NCBI RefSeq assembly: GCF_001457655.1
Contig: NZ_LN831035.1
Location: 1,612,001-1,676,000 of the forward strand
From: Haemophilus influenzae
GTDB taxonomy: Bacteria > Pseudomonadota > Gammaproteobacteria > Enterobacterales > Pasteurellaceae
Direction of reading: 5' to 3'
Length of the DNA stretch: 64,000 nucleotides
Shown here piece after piece: positions 28,631-38,720 of the stretch (position 1 is its first letter; each line of letters starts with the position of its first letter). The notes under the pieces are model-generated. The model saw only the letters and a list, made by a program, of their open reading frames with translations. It had not been told where the DNA came from and made no database searches. A program made the translations under genes and the position numbers.

Positions 28631-29893
28631 ATGGAAATTATTAGTCAATATGGTTCTTGGTTGGTGTGGATCACAGCAGCCTTTGGCTTTTTTATGGCAT
28701 TCGGAATTGGAGCAAATGATGTCTCAAACTCAATGGGTACATCCGTAGGATCTGGTACTGTAACAGCCAAACAAGCAATTATTATTGCGTTAATTTTTGA
28801 ATCTGCAGGTGCATATTTAGCTGGTGGCGAAGTAACACAAACCATAAAAAGTGGCGTAATCGACCCAATACAATTTGTTGATACACCCGATATTTTAGCC
28901 TTAGGTATGCTTTCAACCTTATTTGCATCAGGTGCTTGGTTATTTATTGTAACCAAAATGGGTTGGCCAGTTTCTGGTATACACACTATTATTGGTGCAA
29001 TTATTGGATTTGCCTGTATTACGATTGGCCCTAGTTCTGTAGATTGGTCAAATATTGGCAGCATCGTTGGTAGCTGGTTTATCACGCCTGTCATCTCGGG
29101 TATTTTGGCTTATGCAATCTTTGCAAGTACGCAAAAACTTATTTTTGATACTGAACAGCCATTAAAAAATGCACAAAAATATGGCCCTTATTATATGGGG
29201 ATAACCGTGTTTGTACTTTGTATCGTGACGATGAAAAAAGGCTTAAAACACGTAGGCTTAAATCTTTCAAACAGTGAAACTTTAATCATTTCACTTGCCA
29301 TCAGTCTTATCGGAATGTTTTTCTTCCATTTCTATTTTAAAAGCAAAATCTTCACTCAATCAGCAAACAAAGGCACTTTTGGTGCCGTAGAAAAAGTCTT
29401 CAGTATTTTAATGTTATTAACCGCTTGTGCGATGGCATTTGCGCACGGTTCTAATGACGTAGCCAATGCAATTGGCCCTCTTTCTGCAGTGGTCTCTATT
29501 GTAAATGAAGGCGGTAAAATTGTTTCAGGTGGAGCCTTAACTTGGTGGATTTTACCCTTAGGTGCATTAGGTATTGCTGTGGGCTTAATTACTATGGGAC
29601 AAAAAGTGATGGCGACTGTTGGATCTGGGATCACCGATTTAACGCCAAGCCGTGGCTTTGCTGCTCAATTTGCTACTGCAATGACTGTTGTAGTTGCATC
29701 AGGCACAGGCTTACCCATCTCAACAACACAAACACTTGTTGGAGCTATTTTAGGTATCGGTTTTGCACGTGGTATCGCTGCACTGAATTTAACGGTTATC
29801 CGAAACATCATTAGTTCTTGGATTGTCACATTACCAGCAGGCGCATTTTTCGCCATTATTATTTTCTATGTGCTAAGAACTATCTTTAATTAA
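28631..29893 (+). CDS. pit: PiT-family inorganic phosphate permease
   Basis: Inner-membrane phosphate:cation symporter of 420 residues with about ten helices. It has the duplicated PiT signature: GFFMAFGIGANDVSNSMGTS near the N-terminus and CAMAFAHGSNDVANAIGPLS in the second half, plus TKMGWPVSGIHTIIGAIIGF and GTGLPISTTQTLVGAILGIG. Probably an operon with the preceding PhoU-like gene. Followed by an inverted uptake-signal terminator. Confidence 0.95.
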   Translation: MEIISQYGSWLVWITAAFGFFMAFGIGANDVSNSMGTSVGSGTVTAKQAIIIALIFESAGAYLAGGEVTQTIKSGVIDPIQFVDTPDILALGMLSTLFASGAWLFIVTKMGWPVSGIHTIIGAIIGFACITIGPSSVDWSNIGSIVGSWFITPVISGILAYAIFASTQKLIFDTEQPLKNAQKYGPYYMGITVFVLCIVTMKKGLKHVGLNLSNSETLIISLAISLIGMFFFHFYFKSKIFTQSANKGTFGAVEKVFSILMLLTACAMAFAHGSNDVANAIGPLSAVVSIVNEGGKIVSGGALTWWILPLGALGIAVGLITMGQKVMATVGSGITDLTPSRGFAAQFATAMTVVVASGTGLPISTTQTLVGAILGIGFARGIAALNLTVIRNIISSWIVTLPAGAFFAIIIFYVLRTIFN

Positions 29894-29904
29894 TTGATCT
29901 CAAT

Positions 29905-29935
29905 AAAAAGTGCGGTTAATTTTAACCGCACTTTT
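29905..29935 (+). terminator. Inverted uptake-signal terminator after the phosphate permease
   Basis: AAAAGTGCGGTTAA pairs with TTAACCGCACTTTT around a minimal loop, followed by GTTG; the T run is in the stem end. Confidence 0.8.
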
Positions 29936-29958
29936 GTTGTGATGTTTAAGGGGAAAAA

Positions 29959-30570
29959 ATGAAAAAGATCTATAAAGCCTTAATCTCATCTTTACTTTTA
30001 AGTACATCAATAAATGTTGCTTATGCGGAAACCCAATATGTTACTGAAAATTTAAGTACTTTCTTACGTCGTGGTGCTGGCGAACAATTTAAAATTGCAG
30101 GTTCAATTCAAGCAGGCGAAGCGGTGAATGTATTAGAACGCCAAGGCAAATACACACTCATTCGCGACAATAAAAATCGTGAAGCTTGGATTTTAAATTC
30201 AGACTTAAGTAGCACGCCAAGTAGTAAAGAAGAAAATCCAAAATTAAAAGCGCAAGTCCAAGAATTAACCTTAAAACTTAGTCGTTTAGATGGCGATTGG
30301 CAACAACGTACCGTCGAAATGCAACGTCGAACCAAACAAGCTGAGCAACAAAGTGCGGATCTTTTAGAGCAAAATTCTCAACTTAAACGTGAACTTGAAA
30401 TGACCAAAAATAAAAATCGTGATTTAGAAGCGATACTTGATGCAGGTAAACGAGAAATTGCGATCCAATGGTTTATTTATGGCGGTTCAGTATTGGGCGT
30501 AGGCTTACTCTTCGGCTTGCTTATTCCTTATGTATTACCAAAACGTCGCCGTCGTGATGGTTGGGCATAA
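29959..30570 (+). CDS. Membrane-anchored periplasmic SH3-domain protein (YgiM-like, TIGR04211)
   Basis: 203 residues: signal peptide ending NVAYA, a bacterial SH3 domain (YVTENLSTFLRRGAGEQFKIAGSI ... LRNNK-type segment IRDNKNREAWILNSDL) at about residues 25-90, a coiled coil (about 95-160), a membrane helix (WFIYGGSVLGVGLLFGLLIP) and a basic tail KRRRRD. YgiM-type proteins lie next to cca in gamma-proteobacteria, as here (6 bp gap). Cell-envelope role unclear. Confidence 0.88.
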   Translation: MKKIYKALISSLLLSTSINVAYAETQYVTENLSTFLRRGAGEQFKIAGSIQAGEAVNVLERQGKYTLIRDNKNREAWILNSDLSSTPSSKEENPKLKAQVQELTLKLSRLDGDWQQRTVEMQRRTKQAEQQSADLLEQNSQLKRELEMTKNKNRDLEAILDAGKREIAIQWFIYGGSVLGVGLLFGLLIPYVLPKRRRRDGWA

Positions 30571-30576
30571 TCACGA

Positions 30577-31827
30577 ATGAAAATTTATTTGGTTGGTGGG
30601 GCTGTTCGCGATCAATTATTGGGGTTACCAGTAAAAGATCGTGATTGGATTGTGGTAGGCGCAGACCACGCTACGCTACTCTCTCTCGGTTATCAGCAAG
30701 TAGGCAAAGATTTTCCGGTTTTTCTCAATCCTAAAACAAAAGAAGAATATGCGCTTGCCCGAACAGAACGTAAATCTAGCGCAGGTTACACTGGCTTTAT
30801 TTGTGATTTCTCCCCAACAATCACATTAGAACAAGATTTAATTCGACGAGATCTCACTATTAACGCGATGGCTCAAAGCGAAGACGGTGAAATTATCGAT
30901 CCTTATGGCGGAAAACAAGATTTAGAAAATCGAATTTTACGCCATATTTCTCCCGCTTTTTCAGAAGATCCTTTACGAGTATTACGCGTGGCACGCTTTG
31001 CAGCCCGTTATCATTCTCTCGGTTTTAAAATCGCCTCGGAAACATTAGCTCTAATGACAGAACTTGCCCTATCGGGAGAATTACAACATCTCACGGCGGA
31101 ACGCGTTTGGCTAGAAACAGAAAAAGCCTTAAACGAAAAAAATCCTGAAATTTATTTTGAAACCTTACATAAAACAGGCGCATTAAGCGTTTTATTTTCT
31201 GAAATCGATGCCCTTCATGGGGTGCCAAATCCAGTAAAACATCATCCCGAAGTGGATAGTTTTATTCATACCATGTTGGTATTAAAACAAGCGGTTAATT
31301 TGACTGAAAATAACCCTATCCTAAATAAAAGTGCGGTTCGTTTTGCGGCTATTTGTCATGATCTTGGCAAGGCTCTTACACCTCAAAATATTCTTCCTCA
31401 TCATTATGGGCATGAACAAGCTGGCATAAAACCGACTAGATCATTGTGCAAACGCTTGAAGGTTCCAAGTTATTTTCAAGAACTTGCAGAACTGACTTGT
31501 GAATTTCACACGCATATTCACAAAGCCTTTGAGCTTCGAGCTGAAACCGTCATAACGCTGTTTAATCGTTTTGATGTGTGGAGAAAACCACAACGCTTTC
31601 AAGAATTTCTACAAGTATGTTTAGCTGATACTCGAGGTAGAACAGGTTTTGAAACTAAAGACTATCCACAAATAGATTACATCAATCAATTATTACACTC
31701 TGCAAATGAAGTAGATGTACAGCAAGTTATTGCTGATGGATTTGAGAAACAAGCAATCAAAAATGAATTGACGAAACGAAGAATCTTAGCGGTTAAACAA
31801 ACAAAAACGAATTACCCAACAAATTAA
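30577..31827 (+). CDS. cca: CCA tRNA nucleotidyltransferase
   Basis: Adds or repairs the 3' CCA of tRNAs. 416 residues, class [30 protein letters not shown] carries the nucleotidyltransferase GG motif and catalytic carboxylates, then [10 protein letters not shown], and [10 protein letters not shown]-terminal HD phosphohydrolase domain ([14 protein letters not shown]) as in E. coli. The tRNAs in this window already encode CCA, so it acts in repair. Confidence 0.96.
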
Positions 31828-31889
31828 CAAATAAAAGTAACTTTACTCAATTAAACTAAATCCTTAAAATATGCGAGCTTATTAACTTG

Positions 31890-32519
31890 ATGAATAATAT
31901 GAAAACGTTTAAATTTCTCACCGCACTTTTTGCCACTGCGATTCTAACCGCTTGCACATTAGATATGGAACGTCCTACTAATGTACAATACATTGATAAA
32001 ACGGATGCGATATGGCAACAACATTTACAAAAGATTCAAAAAATTCAATCCTATCAAGCCAAAGGACAAATTGGTTATATCAGTCCTACAGAACGTTTTT
32101 CTAGCCGCTTTGAATGGCAATACCAAAATCCAAAATCTTATACACTTAAACTCTATTCTTTAATCAGTAAATCTACCCTGTTGATTCAAATGCATCAAAG
32201 TGGGATGACAATTTCCGATAACAATGGCAATCAACAATCTGCAGCCAATGCTAAACTACTATTACAAGAGATCATTGGCATGGATGTGCCATTAGAACAT
32301 TTAGCTTATTGGTTGAAAGGCCAACCAGCAATGAACGCGGATTATCAAGTGGGTACCAACCATTTACTTGGTGCATTTACTTATCATGTGGATGGTTCTC
32401 AATGGACGGCAGATTATCTAACCTATCACTCAAATAATTCGATGCCTGAAAATATTTTGCTGAAAAATGACAGCACAAAACAAACCTTAAAAATTCGCGT
32501 AGACGAGTGGATTTACTAA
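31890..32519 (+). CDS. lolB: Outer-membrane lipoprotein receptor LolB
   Basis: Accepts lipoproteins from LolA and inserts them in the outer membrane; itself a lipoprotein. 209 residues with lipobox LTAC (signal [22 protein letters not shown]), mature domain with [15 protein letters not shown] and [15 protein letters not shown]. The start could be 31890 or 31899; the TTG at 31887 is not needed. An uptake signal lies inside the signal-peptide codons. Its TAA overlaps the ispE ATG. Confidence 0.94.
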   Translation: MNNMKTFKFLTALFATAILTACTLDMERPTNVQYIDKTDAIWQQHLQKIQKIQSYQAKGQIGYISPTERFSSRFEWQYQNPKSYTLKLYSLISKSTLLIQMHQSGMTISDNNGNQQSAANAKLLLQEIIGMDVPLEHLAYWLKGQPAMNADYQVGTNHLLGAFTYHVDGSQWTADYLTYHSNNSMPENILLKNDSTKQTLKIRVDEWIY

Positions 32520-33472
32520 TGAATACATTAATGAAATCACATCAATTTTCTACCGCACTTTGCCAAAATACAACACAATCAAATGGGCAGCCATTACGCT
32601 TCCCTAGCCCTGCCAAACTGAATTTATTTCTTTATATCAATGGAAAATTGCCGAACGGCTATCATGAATTACAAACGCTTTTCCAATTTTTAGATTTTGG
32701 CGATTGGTTAGACATTAGTATTCGGGAACAAGATAATCAAATTGTTTTAACGCCAGAAATTCCAAATCTAAAAACGGAAAATAATCTAATTTATCGAGCT
32801 GCAAAACTTTTACAAGAAAAAGCCAATATTCAATTGGGTGCAAATATTCATTTAGATAAAATTCTTCCAATGGGAGGCGGTGTTGGTGGCGGTTCATCCA
32901 ATGCAGCAACCGCATTAGTCTCTTTAAATTATTTATGGCAAGCCAATTTATCCATTGATGAACTGGCAAAATTGGGATTAACATTAGGCGCGGATGTGCC
33001 AATATTTGTATACGGACAGGCTGCTTTTGCTGAAGGCGTTGGGGAAAAAATCACTTATTGTGAACCTGCCGAGAAATGGTTTGTTATATTAAAACCCGAT
33101 GATTCAATATCGACGGCTGTCATCTTTCAAGATCCAAATTTACCACGTAATACACCGAAAAAATCCCTCGAACAACTTTTGAGTGAACCTTATAAAAACG
33201 ATTGCGAAAAAGTTGTGATAAATCATTATTCAAACGTTGAAAAAGCGTTAAACTGGTTGCTACAATATGCGCCGGCAAGATTAACAGGAACGGGAGCCTG
33301 TGTTTTTGCTGAATTTGATCATGAAGCAGAAGCGCAAGCGGTATTTAGACAAAAACCAGAAGCATTTTTTGGTTTCGTCGCTAAAGGACTCAATGTGTCT
33401 CCCTTGCACGCAATGTTGAAGCAGCTATCATCAACTCATACTCATCGACAATCTAAACCTGAGGTTTTATAA
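32519..33472 (+). CDS. ispE: 4-diphosphocytidyl-2-C-methyl-D-erythritol kinase
   Basis: GHMP kinase of the MEP isoprenoid pathway. 317 residues: [28 protein letters not shown] at the start of the conserved part, the ATP-binding [17 protein letters not shown], and [14 protein letters not shown] (motif 3). It has about 28 extra N-terminal residues before the core, so a start at 32531 is possible. The one-base TAATG overlap with lolB favours ATG 32519. One base before prs. Confidence 0.94.
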   Translation: MNTLMKSHQFSTALCQNTTQSNGQPLRFPSPAKLNLFLYINGKLPNGYHELQTLFQFLDFGDWLDISIREQDNQIVLTPEIPNLKTENNLIYRAAKLLQEKANIQLGANIHLDKILPMGGGVGGGSSNAATALVSLNYLWQANLSIDELAKLGLTLGADVPIFVYGQAAFAEGVGEKITYCEPAEKWFVILKPDDSISTAVIFQDPNLPRNTPKKSLEQLLSEPYKNDCEKVVINHYSNVEKALNWLLQYAPARLTGTGACVFAEFDHEAEAQAVFRQKPEAFFGFVAKGLNVSPLHAMLKQLSSTHTHRQSKPEVL

Positions 33473-33473
33473 A

Positions 33474-34421
33474 ATGCCTGACATTAAACTCTTCGCGGGT
33501 AATGCTACACCTGAACTTGCAAAACGTATTTCTGAACGTTTATATATTTCACTAGGCGATGCAACAGTCGCTCGTTTCAGCGATGGAGAAATTCAAGTTC
33601 AAATTAATGAAAATGTGCGTGGTGCGGATGTATTTATCATCCAATCAACTTGTGCGCCAACCAATGATAACTTGATGGAATTGGTTGTGATGGTAGATGC
33701 GTTACGTCGCGCATCTGCTGGTCGTATTACTGCCGTGATTCCCTATTTCGGCTATGCTCGCCAAGATCGTCGTGTTCGTTCTGCTCGTGTGCCTATTACT
33801 GCTAAAGTTGTGGCAGATTTACTTTCAATTGTTGGTATTGACCGTGTCTTAACCTGCGACCTACACGCAGAACAAATCCAAGGTTTCTTTGATGTTCCCG
33901 TAGACAACGTATTTGGTTCGCCAGTTTTAATTCACGATATTTTGAAAAAATCTGATCTTGAAAATCCAATTGTTGTTTCCCCAGATATTGGCGGCGTTGT
34001 GCGTGCTCGCGCTGTCGCTAAATTATTAAACGATACGGATATGGCTATTATTGACAAACGTCGCCCTCGTGCAAATGTAGCACAAGTGATGCATATTATC
34101 GGTGATATTGCAGACCGTGATTGTATTTTGGTTGATGATATGATTGATACTGGCGGTACGCTTTGTAAAGCGGCAGAAGCATTAAAAGAACGTGGTGCAA
34201 AACGTGTTTTTGCTTATGCAACTCACGCCGTTTTCTCTGGTGCAGCAGCCAAAAATTTAGCCAGCGATGCCATTGATGAAGTTGTAGTTACTGACACGAT
34301 TCCTCTATCAGAAGAAATGAAAGCGATCGGTAAAGTTCGCGTGCTTACGCTTTCTTCCATGCTGGCAGAAGCCATTCGCCGCATTAGCAACGAAGAATCT
34401 ATTTCTGCGATGTTTAACTAA
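33474..34421 (+). CDS. prs: Ribose-phosphate pyrophosphokinase
   Basis: Makes PRPP from ribose-5-phosphate and ATP for purine, pyrimidine, NAD, histidine and tryptophan synthesis. 315 residues, the usual bacterial length: [20 protein letters not shown], flexible loop [38 protein letters not shown] and the PRPP motif [23 protein letters not shown] precedes the ATG. The ispE-prs order is conserved in gamma-proteobacteria. Confidence 0.97.
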   Translation: MPDIKLFAGNATPELAKRISERLYISLGDATVARFSDGEIQVQINENVRGADVFIIQSTCAPTNDNLMELVVMVDALRRASAGRITAVIPYFGYARQDRRVRSARVPITAKVVADLLSIVGIDRVLTCDLHAEQIQGFFDVPVDNVFGSPVLIHDILKKSDLENPIVVSPDIGGVVRARAVAKLLNDTDMAIIDKRRPRANVAQVMHIIGDIADRDCILVDDMIDTGGTLCKAAEALKERGAKRVFAYATHAVFSGAAAKNLASDAIDEVVVTDTIPLSEEMKAIGKVRVLTLSSMLAEAIRRISNEESISAMFN

Positions 34422-34435
34422 ATTAAAATTTCAAT

Positions 34436-34477
34436 AAAAAATACCGCACTTTTATTGCCAAAGTGCGGTATTTTTTT
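34436..34477. terminator. Bidirectional inverted uptake-signal terminator (prs / tyrS)
   Basis: ATACCGCACTTT pairs with AAAGTGCGGTAT around TATTGCC, with A-rich and T-rich flanks, between convergent prs and tyrS. Confidence 0.85.
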
Positions 34478-34484
34478 ATCTATT

Positions 34485-35672
34485 TTATTCCACAGTCACA
34501 CGCGCAAATTTTCGTTTACCCACTTGGTAAACATTTGTGCCTTTCGGTGCATTATCTTTTACGTTATCGACTTTTTCACCATTGATTTTTACACCGCCTT
34601 GTTGAGCAGAGCGAATCGCTTCAGAAGTGGAAGGAACAAGGCCTGCTTCTTTTAATAAGGTGGCTAAACCAATTTCGCCAGAAAACGTAAATTCAGGCAT
34701 TTCATCAGGCATTGCGCCTTTTTGGAAACGGTTAATAAATTCTTGTTCTGCAGCGTTTGCCGCCTCTTCATTGTGGAAACGTGCAATTAATTCTTTTGCT
34801 AATAAGATTTTTACATCACGTGGATTTTTGCCCTTTTCTACTTCCGATTTTAATTGTGCAATTTCGCTTAATGGACGAAATGAAAGAAGGTTATACCAAT
34901 CCCACATGAGTTCATCAGAAATTGACATCACTTTACCGAACATATCGCTTGGTGCTTCCGTTACGCCAATATAGTTACCAAGTGATTTAGACATTTTTTT
35001 CTCGCCGTCTAATCCAACGAGTAATGGGAGTGTAATCGCAACCTGTGGTTTTTTGCCTGCTGATTTTTGTAATTCACGACCAACAAGTAAGTTGAATTTT
35101 TGGTCTGTACCGCCTAGTTCTACATCTGCATCTAATGCAACGGAATCGTAGCCTTGCAGTAATGGATAAATAAATTCATGGATGGCAATGGGTTGGTTGT
35201 TGCCAAAGCGTTTTTTGAAGTCGTCGCGTTCAAGCATACGCGCAACCGTATAGTTGCTTGCAAGACGAATCATACCTTCTGTACCAAGTTTGCTTAACCA
35301 TTCAGAGTTGAAGACGATTTTGGTTTTTTGTGGATCGAGAATTTTATAAATTTGCTCTTTATAGGTTTCCGCATTGCGCAATACATCTTCACGGCTAAGT
35401 GGAGGACGAGTCGCATTTTTACCTGATGGATCGCCCACCATTCCAGTAAAATCGCCAATTAAGAAATAGACTTCATGACCGAGTTGTTGAAATTGACGTA
35501 ATTTATTTAATACAACAGTATGTCCTAAATGAATATCTGGTGCGGTTGGATCTGCGCCTAATTTTACTTTTAATGGGCGATTTTCTTTCAGTTTTTCGAT
35601 TAAATCCGCTTCTGAAAGGATTTCATCAGTACCACGCTTTAGTTCCGCGAGAACGGTATTAATGTTAGTCAT
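34485..35672 (-). CDS. tyrS: Tyrosyl-tRNA synthetase
   Basis: Charges tRNA-Tyr. 395 residues: Rossmann catalytic domain with HIGH-equivalent HLGH ([17 protein letters not shown]) and KMSKS ([16 protein letters not shown]), and a C-terminal S4 RNA-binding domain ([19 protein letters not shown]). The size and motifs resemble the TyrZ subgroup, not the 424-residue E. coli type. Confidence 0.96.
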   Translation of the reverse strand: MTNINTVLAELKRGTDEILSEADLIEKLKENRPLKVKLGADPTAPDIHLGHTVVLNKLRQFQQLGHEVYFLIGDFTGMVGDPSGKNATRPPLSREDVLRNAETYKEQIYKILDPQKTKIVFNSEWLSKLGTEGMIRLASNYTVARMLERDDFKKRFGNNQPIAIHEFIYPLLQGYDSVALDADVELGGTDQKFNLLVGRELQKSAGKKPQVAITLPLLVGLDGEKKMSKSLGNYIGVTEAPSDMFGKVMSISDELMWDWYNLLSFRPLSEIAQLKSEVEKGKNPRDVKILLAKELIARFHNEEAANAAEQEFINRFQKGAMPDEMPEFTFSGEIGLATLLKEAGLVPSTSEAIRSAQQGGVKINGEKVDNVKDNAPKGTNVYQVGKRKFARVTVE

Positions 35673-35734
35673 TATTATTTCCTAAATTATGTTTTAAAAG
35701 GTTTTATTATAGGGATTCTTAGCGATTTGTGAAT

Positions 35735-35804
35735 AAAAAAAACGCCTATTTGTGGGGAAATAGGCGGGAATGTTGGAGTGATTATCTAATATTGTTGTTG
35801 GAAT
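35735..35804 (-). ncRNA. hrrF: Putative Fur-regulated small RNA (HrrF-like)
   Basis: In the minus strand a promoter at 35811-35839 is followed by about 40 nt rich in unpaired C and A (CACTCCAACATTCCC), then a perfect stem CGCCTATTT / AAATAGGCG (35758-35766 / 35743-35751) and eight Ts (35735-35742). Predicted transcript ~70 nt with no open frame. A Fur-type operator overlaps the promoter. H. influenzae has a described Fur-repressed sRNA, HrrF; the architecture fits, but I cannot confirm sequence identity from memory. Confidence 0.7.
35743..35766 (-). terminator. Rho-independent terminator of the putative sRNA
   Basis: 9-bp perfect stem, 6-base loop and 8 Ts on the minus strand. It may also terminate read-through from sfsA, whose stop codon is about 105 bp upstream. 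Confidence 0.85.
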
Positions 35805-35810
35805 GATTAG

Positions 35811-35839
35811 ATGATAATTGTTATCAATAATATTGTCAA
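35811..35839 (-). promoter_or_regulatory. Sigma-70 promoter with overlapping Fur box
   Basis: Minus strand TTGACA (35834-35839), 17-bp spacer, TATCAT (35811-35816). The spacer and -10 contain TGATAACAATTATCA (35812-35826), one mismatch from the 7-1-7 Fur operator TGATAAT-N-ATTATCA. Iron-loaded Fur would block RNA polymerase here. Confidence 0.75.
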
Positions 35840-35871
35840 TAAATAAATGAAAATAATTCTCAAAAAAAATA

Positions 35872-36588
35872 TTATTTTATATAAGGCACCGATTCTGTCA
35901 AAGAAAGTGCGGTAGGAATTTCATTAGAAATTTCAAATTGTCCCGCATAAGCATAGGCTTCAACGCCTTGTTCCATTGCTTCTTTTAATAAGCGATCATA
36001 TTCAGGATCGATATATTCTGCGATTTTGAAACGATCAAACCCATTATGTAACCCAGCAAATAGCACCACTGCTCTATGACCTTGTTTTTTCATTGCGAGT
36101 AATTCACGAACGTGTTTTTGTCCACGCGTAGTAACCGCATCGGGGAACATACCTAAATTACCTTTTACAAGCGTGATTGATTTCACTTCTACATAACAAT
36201 CAGGCAAACCCTCGCCTTTTAGTAAGAAATCAATTCGGCTATTTTCTTCGCCGTATTTCACTTCAGGATAAATTTCATCATACATTGCTAATTCTTTGAT
36301 TTGTTTATTTTGCAATGCTTCAAAGACAAGCTGATTAGAACGATGCGTATTGATACAACAAAGTTGTCCATTTGCAAGTTGTGTGAGCTCCCAAGAATGG
36401 GGATATTTGCGGGTTTGGCTATCAGAATGTGAATACCAAATGGTATCGCCTTTTTCACCGCAGCCAGTCATCGCACCTGTATTGGCGCAATGAATTGTCA
36501 TCACATCACCAGTTGGTAGTTCAATATCCGCAAGAAAGCGTTTGTAACGACGAATTAATTTTGCCGATTGTAAAGCTGGAAGTTGCAT
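35872..36588 (-). CDS. sfsA: Sugar fermentation stimulation protein A homologue
   Basis: 238 residues, typical SfsA length: [33 protein letters not shown] at the N-terminus, [25 protein letters not shown] with a nuclease-like D-ExK arrangement, and [14 protein letters not shown]. Described as a DNA-binding regulator of maltose metabolism in E. coli, but the biochemical role is unsettled. 8 bp downstream of the MATE gene, probably one transcript. Confidence 0.93.
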
Positions 36589-36596
36589 AAAGTTCC

Positions 36597-37991
36597 TTAT
36601 TTAAGTTTTTCTAAACGTTGTAAAATGGCGTTATCGCTCATGGCCTGCATTTTTTTCATTCTCAAAGAAAGTAAGAACGCCGCAAAAGTGAGTGAGACCA
36701 CAAAAGCAATCCAGAAACCTTTCGCATCAATATGTGGAATAAGCCAATCTGTACGACCGAGTGTGTAACCAAGTGGCACACCAATTACCCAATAAGAAAA
36801 AAGGGTAATGTATAAAATCATTTTGGTATCTTTATAGCCACGTAAAATGCCACCAACCACCATTTGAATGGTATCTGAAAATTGATAAAGTGCGGCAAAT
36901 AATAATAAATTTGCCGCCATTGCGATGACAATTTCATCGGTTACGAAAATAGAGGCAATTTCATAACGGAAGAAAATCGTAATTAATGCAGTAATAATCG
37001 TCACCGTTAGCCCTAATAATAATGCGGCATAGCCAATTTTCTTCGCATTTTGTGGAGAACCTGTACCCAACGCTTGTCCAACTAGAATCGTCGCTGCCAT
37101 ACCAATCGACATAGGGAACATAAAAATAAAAGAACTGGTATTCAATGTGATTTGATGGCTTGCGACAATAGTTGCACCCAGCGGAGAAAGCATTAAAGAC
37201 GTAAGTGCAAATAACGCCACTTCACAACAAATTGCAATGGCAATGGGTAATCCTAAACGCAGTAATTTTTTAAGTGTTTTCAGATTTGGCATTTCGATTA
37301 ATTGGCTAAATACTTTTAGTGAACGTTCTTGAGCATTCGTATAGGAATAAAAAATCATCATTAAGCACATTGCCCAGTTCACAATAGCTGTTGCAATACC
37401 ACAGCCCACCGCACCAAAAGCAGGTATGCCAAATTTTCCATAAATAAAAATGTAATTAAGTGGAATATTAATTAGCAAACCTAAAAAGGTAATGACCATC
37501 GCAGGCTTAGTTTTAGCAATACCATCATTTAAACAGCGAAAATTAATCAGCATCAAATAGGCTGGCAATCCCCACAACATCGCATGTAAATAATCCCGTG
37601 CTAAATCTGACATTTTGCTTTCCATTTGCATATATTGCAGCGGAATTTCACAGAAATAAATCAGCAACCCTAAAGGAATACTCACGCCTAACACAAGCCA
37701 AATGCCTTGGCGAACTTGATGGGCAATGCGATGGCGTTGGCCTGAACCATTCAAATAAGAAATTGTAGGCGGCAATGCCAACAATAAACCTTGTCCAAAA
37801 AGCATCAATGGCATCCAAATTGAAGCACCAATAGAAATGGCTGCCATATCAGTGGAACTCACACGACCCGCCATAATGGTATCCGCTAATCCCATTGAGT
37901 TTTGTGCGATTTGTGCTAATAAAATAGGCAAGGAAATTTTAATCAACTTTTTAATATCAGCGTGGTATTGAGATAAAAGACGAAAATTCAT
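36597..37991 (-). CDS. hmrM: MATE-family Na+-driven multidrug efflux pump
   Basis: 464 residues with twelve membrane helices in two homologous halves, beginning [42 protein letters not shown], the MatE signature. It is the NorM/HmrM homologue of H. influenzae, which exports cationic drugs in exchange for sodium. Divergent from ribE with 43 bp between starts. Confidence 0.93.
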
Positions 37992-38034
37992 AAATTTGAT
38001 ATACTGCTAAAAATTTTTAGAAAAGGAAAAAATT

Positions 38035-38649
38035 ATGTTTACTGGAATTGTACAAGGCACCGCCCCCATCCACTCCATTAAAGAAACGGCTAATTTTAGA
38101 ACACAAGTGGTAAAATTACTACCTGAAATGCGTAAAGATCTGGAAATTGGCGCATCAATAGCAAATAACGGTGTATGTTTAACTGTAACTGAAATCAATG
38201 GCGATCTGGTTAGCTTTGATCTGATGCAAGAAACTTTAAAAATTACAAATCTCGGCACAATAAAAGTGGGCGATTATGTGAATATCGAACGTGCTATGCA
38301 AATGGGAACGGAAATTGGCGGACATTTATTATCTGGTCATATTTATTGCACCGCAAAAATTTCAGATATTATCGCTAGTGAAAATAACCGACAAATTTGG
38401 TTCGAGCTCCCAAACGCAGATGTAATGAAATACATTTTAACGAAAGGATTTGTTGCGGTAGATGGTATTAGCCTCACTATTGGTGAAGTAAAAGGCACGC
38501 AATTCTGTGTGAATTTAATCCCTGAAACCTTGCAAAGAACGTTAATGGGGCAACGTAAAGTGGGCGATATTGTGAATATTGAAATCGATCCTCAAACGCA
38601 AGCTATTGTAGATACTGTAGAAAATTATTTGCAGTCAAAAAATTTTTAG
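38035..38649 (+). CDS. ribE: Riboflavin synthase alpha chain
   Basis: Dismutates 6,7-dimethyl-8-ribityllumazine to riboflavin. 204 residues made of two tandem lumazine-binding repeats: [15 protein letters not shown] with [11 protein letters not shown], and [15 protein letters not shown] with [11 protein letters not shown]. The N-terminal MFTGIVQ is diagnostic. AAAAGGAAAAA precedes the ATG. No FMN riboswitch fits in the 43-bp gap upstream. Confidence 0.96.
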   Translation: MFTGIVQGTAPIHSIKETANFRTQVVKLLPEMRKDLEIGASIANNGVCLTVTEINGDLVSFDLMQETLKITNLGTIKVGDYVNIERAMQMGTEIGGHLLSGHIYCTAKISDIIASENNRQIWFELPNADVMKYILTKGFVAVDGISLTIGEVKGTQFCVNLIPETLQRTLMGQRKVGDIVNIEIDPQTQAIVDTVENYLQSKNF

Positions 38650-38680
38650 TTCATTTAAAAATATTAAGCAATTGAATAAA

Positions 38681-38709
38681 GTGAGAATAGTCATAAAACC
38701 TATTCTCAC
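38681..38709. terminator. Bidirectional terminator (ribE / pepN)
   Basis: GTGAGAATAG (38681-38690) pairs with CTATTCTCAC (38700-38709) between convergent genes. T runs are modest on both sides. Confidence 0.65.
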
Positions 38710-38720
38710 ATCATCAAGTG

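Noticed and set aside
37992..38034. FMN riboswitch upstream of ribE
   Set aside because: Only 43 bases separate the divergent starts and no conserved element is present.
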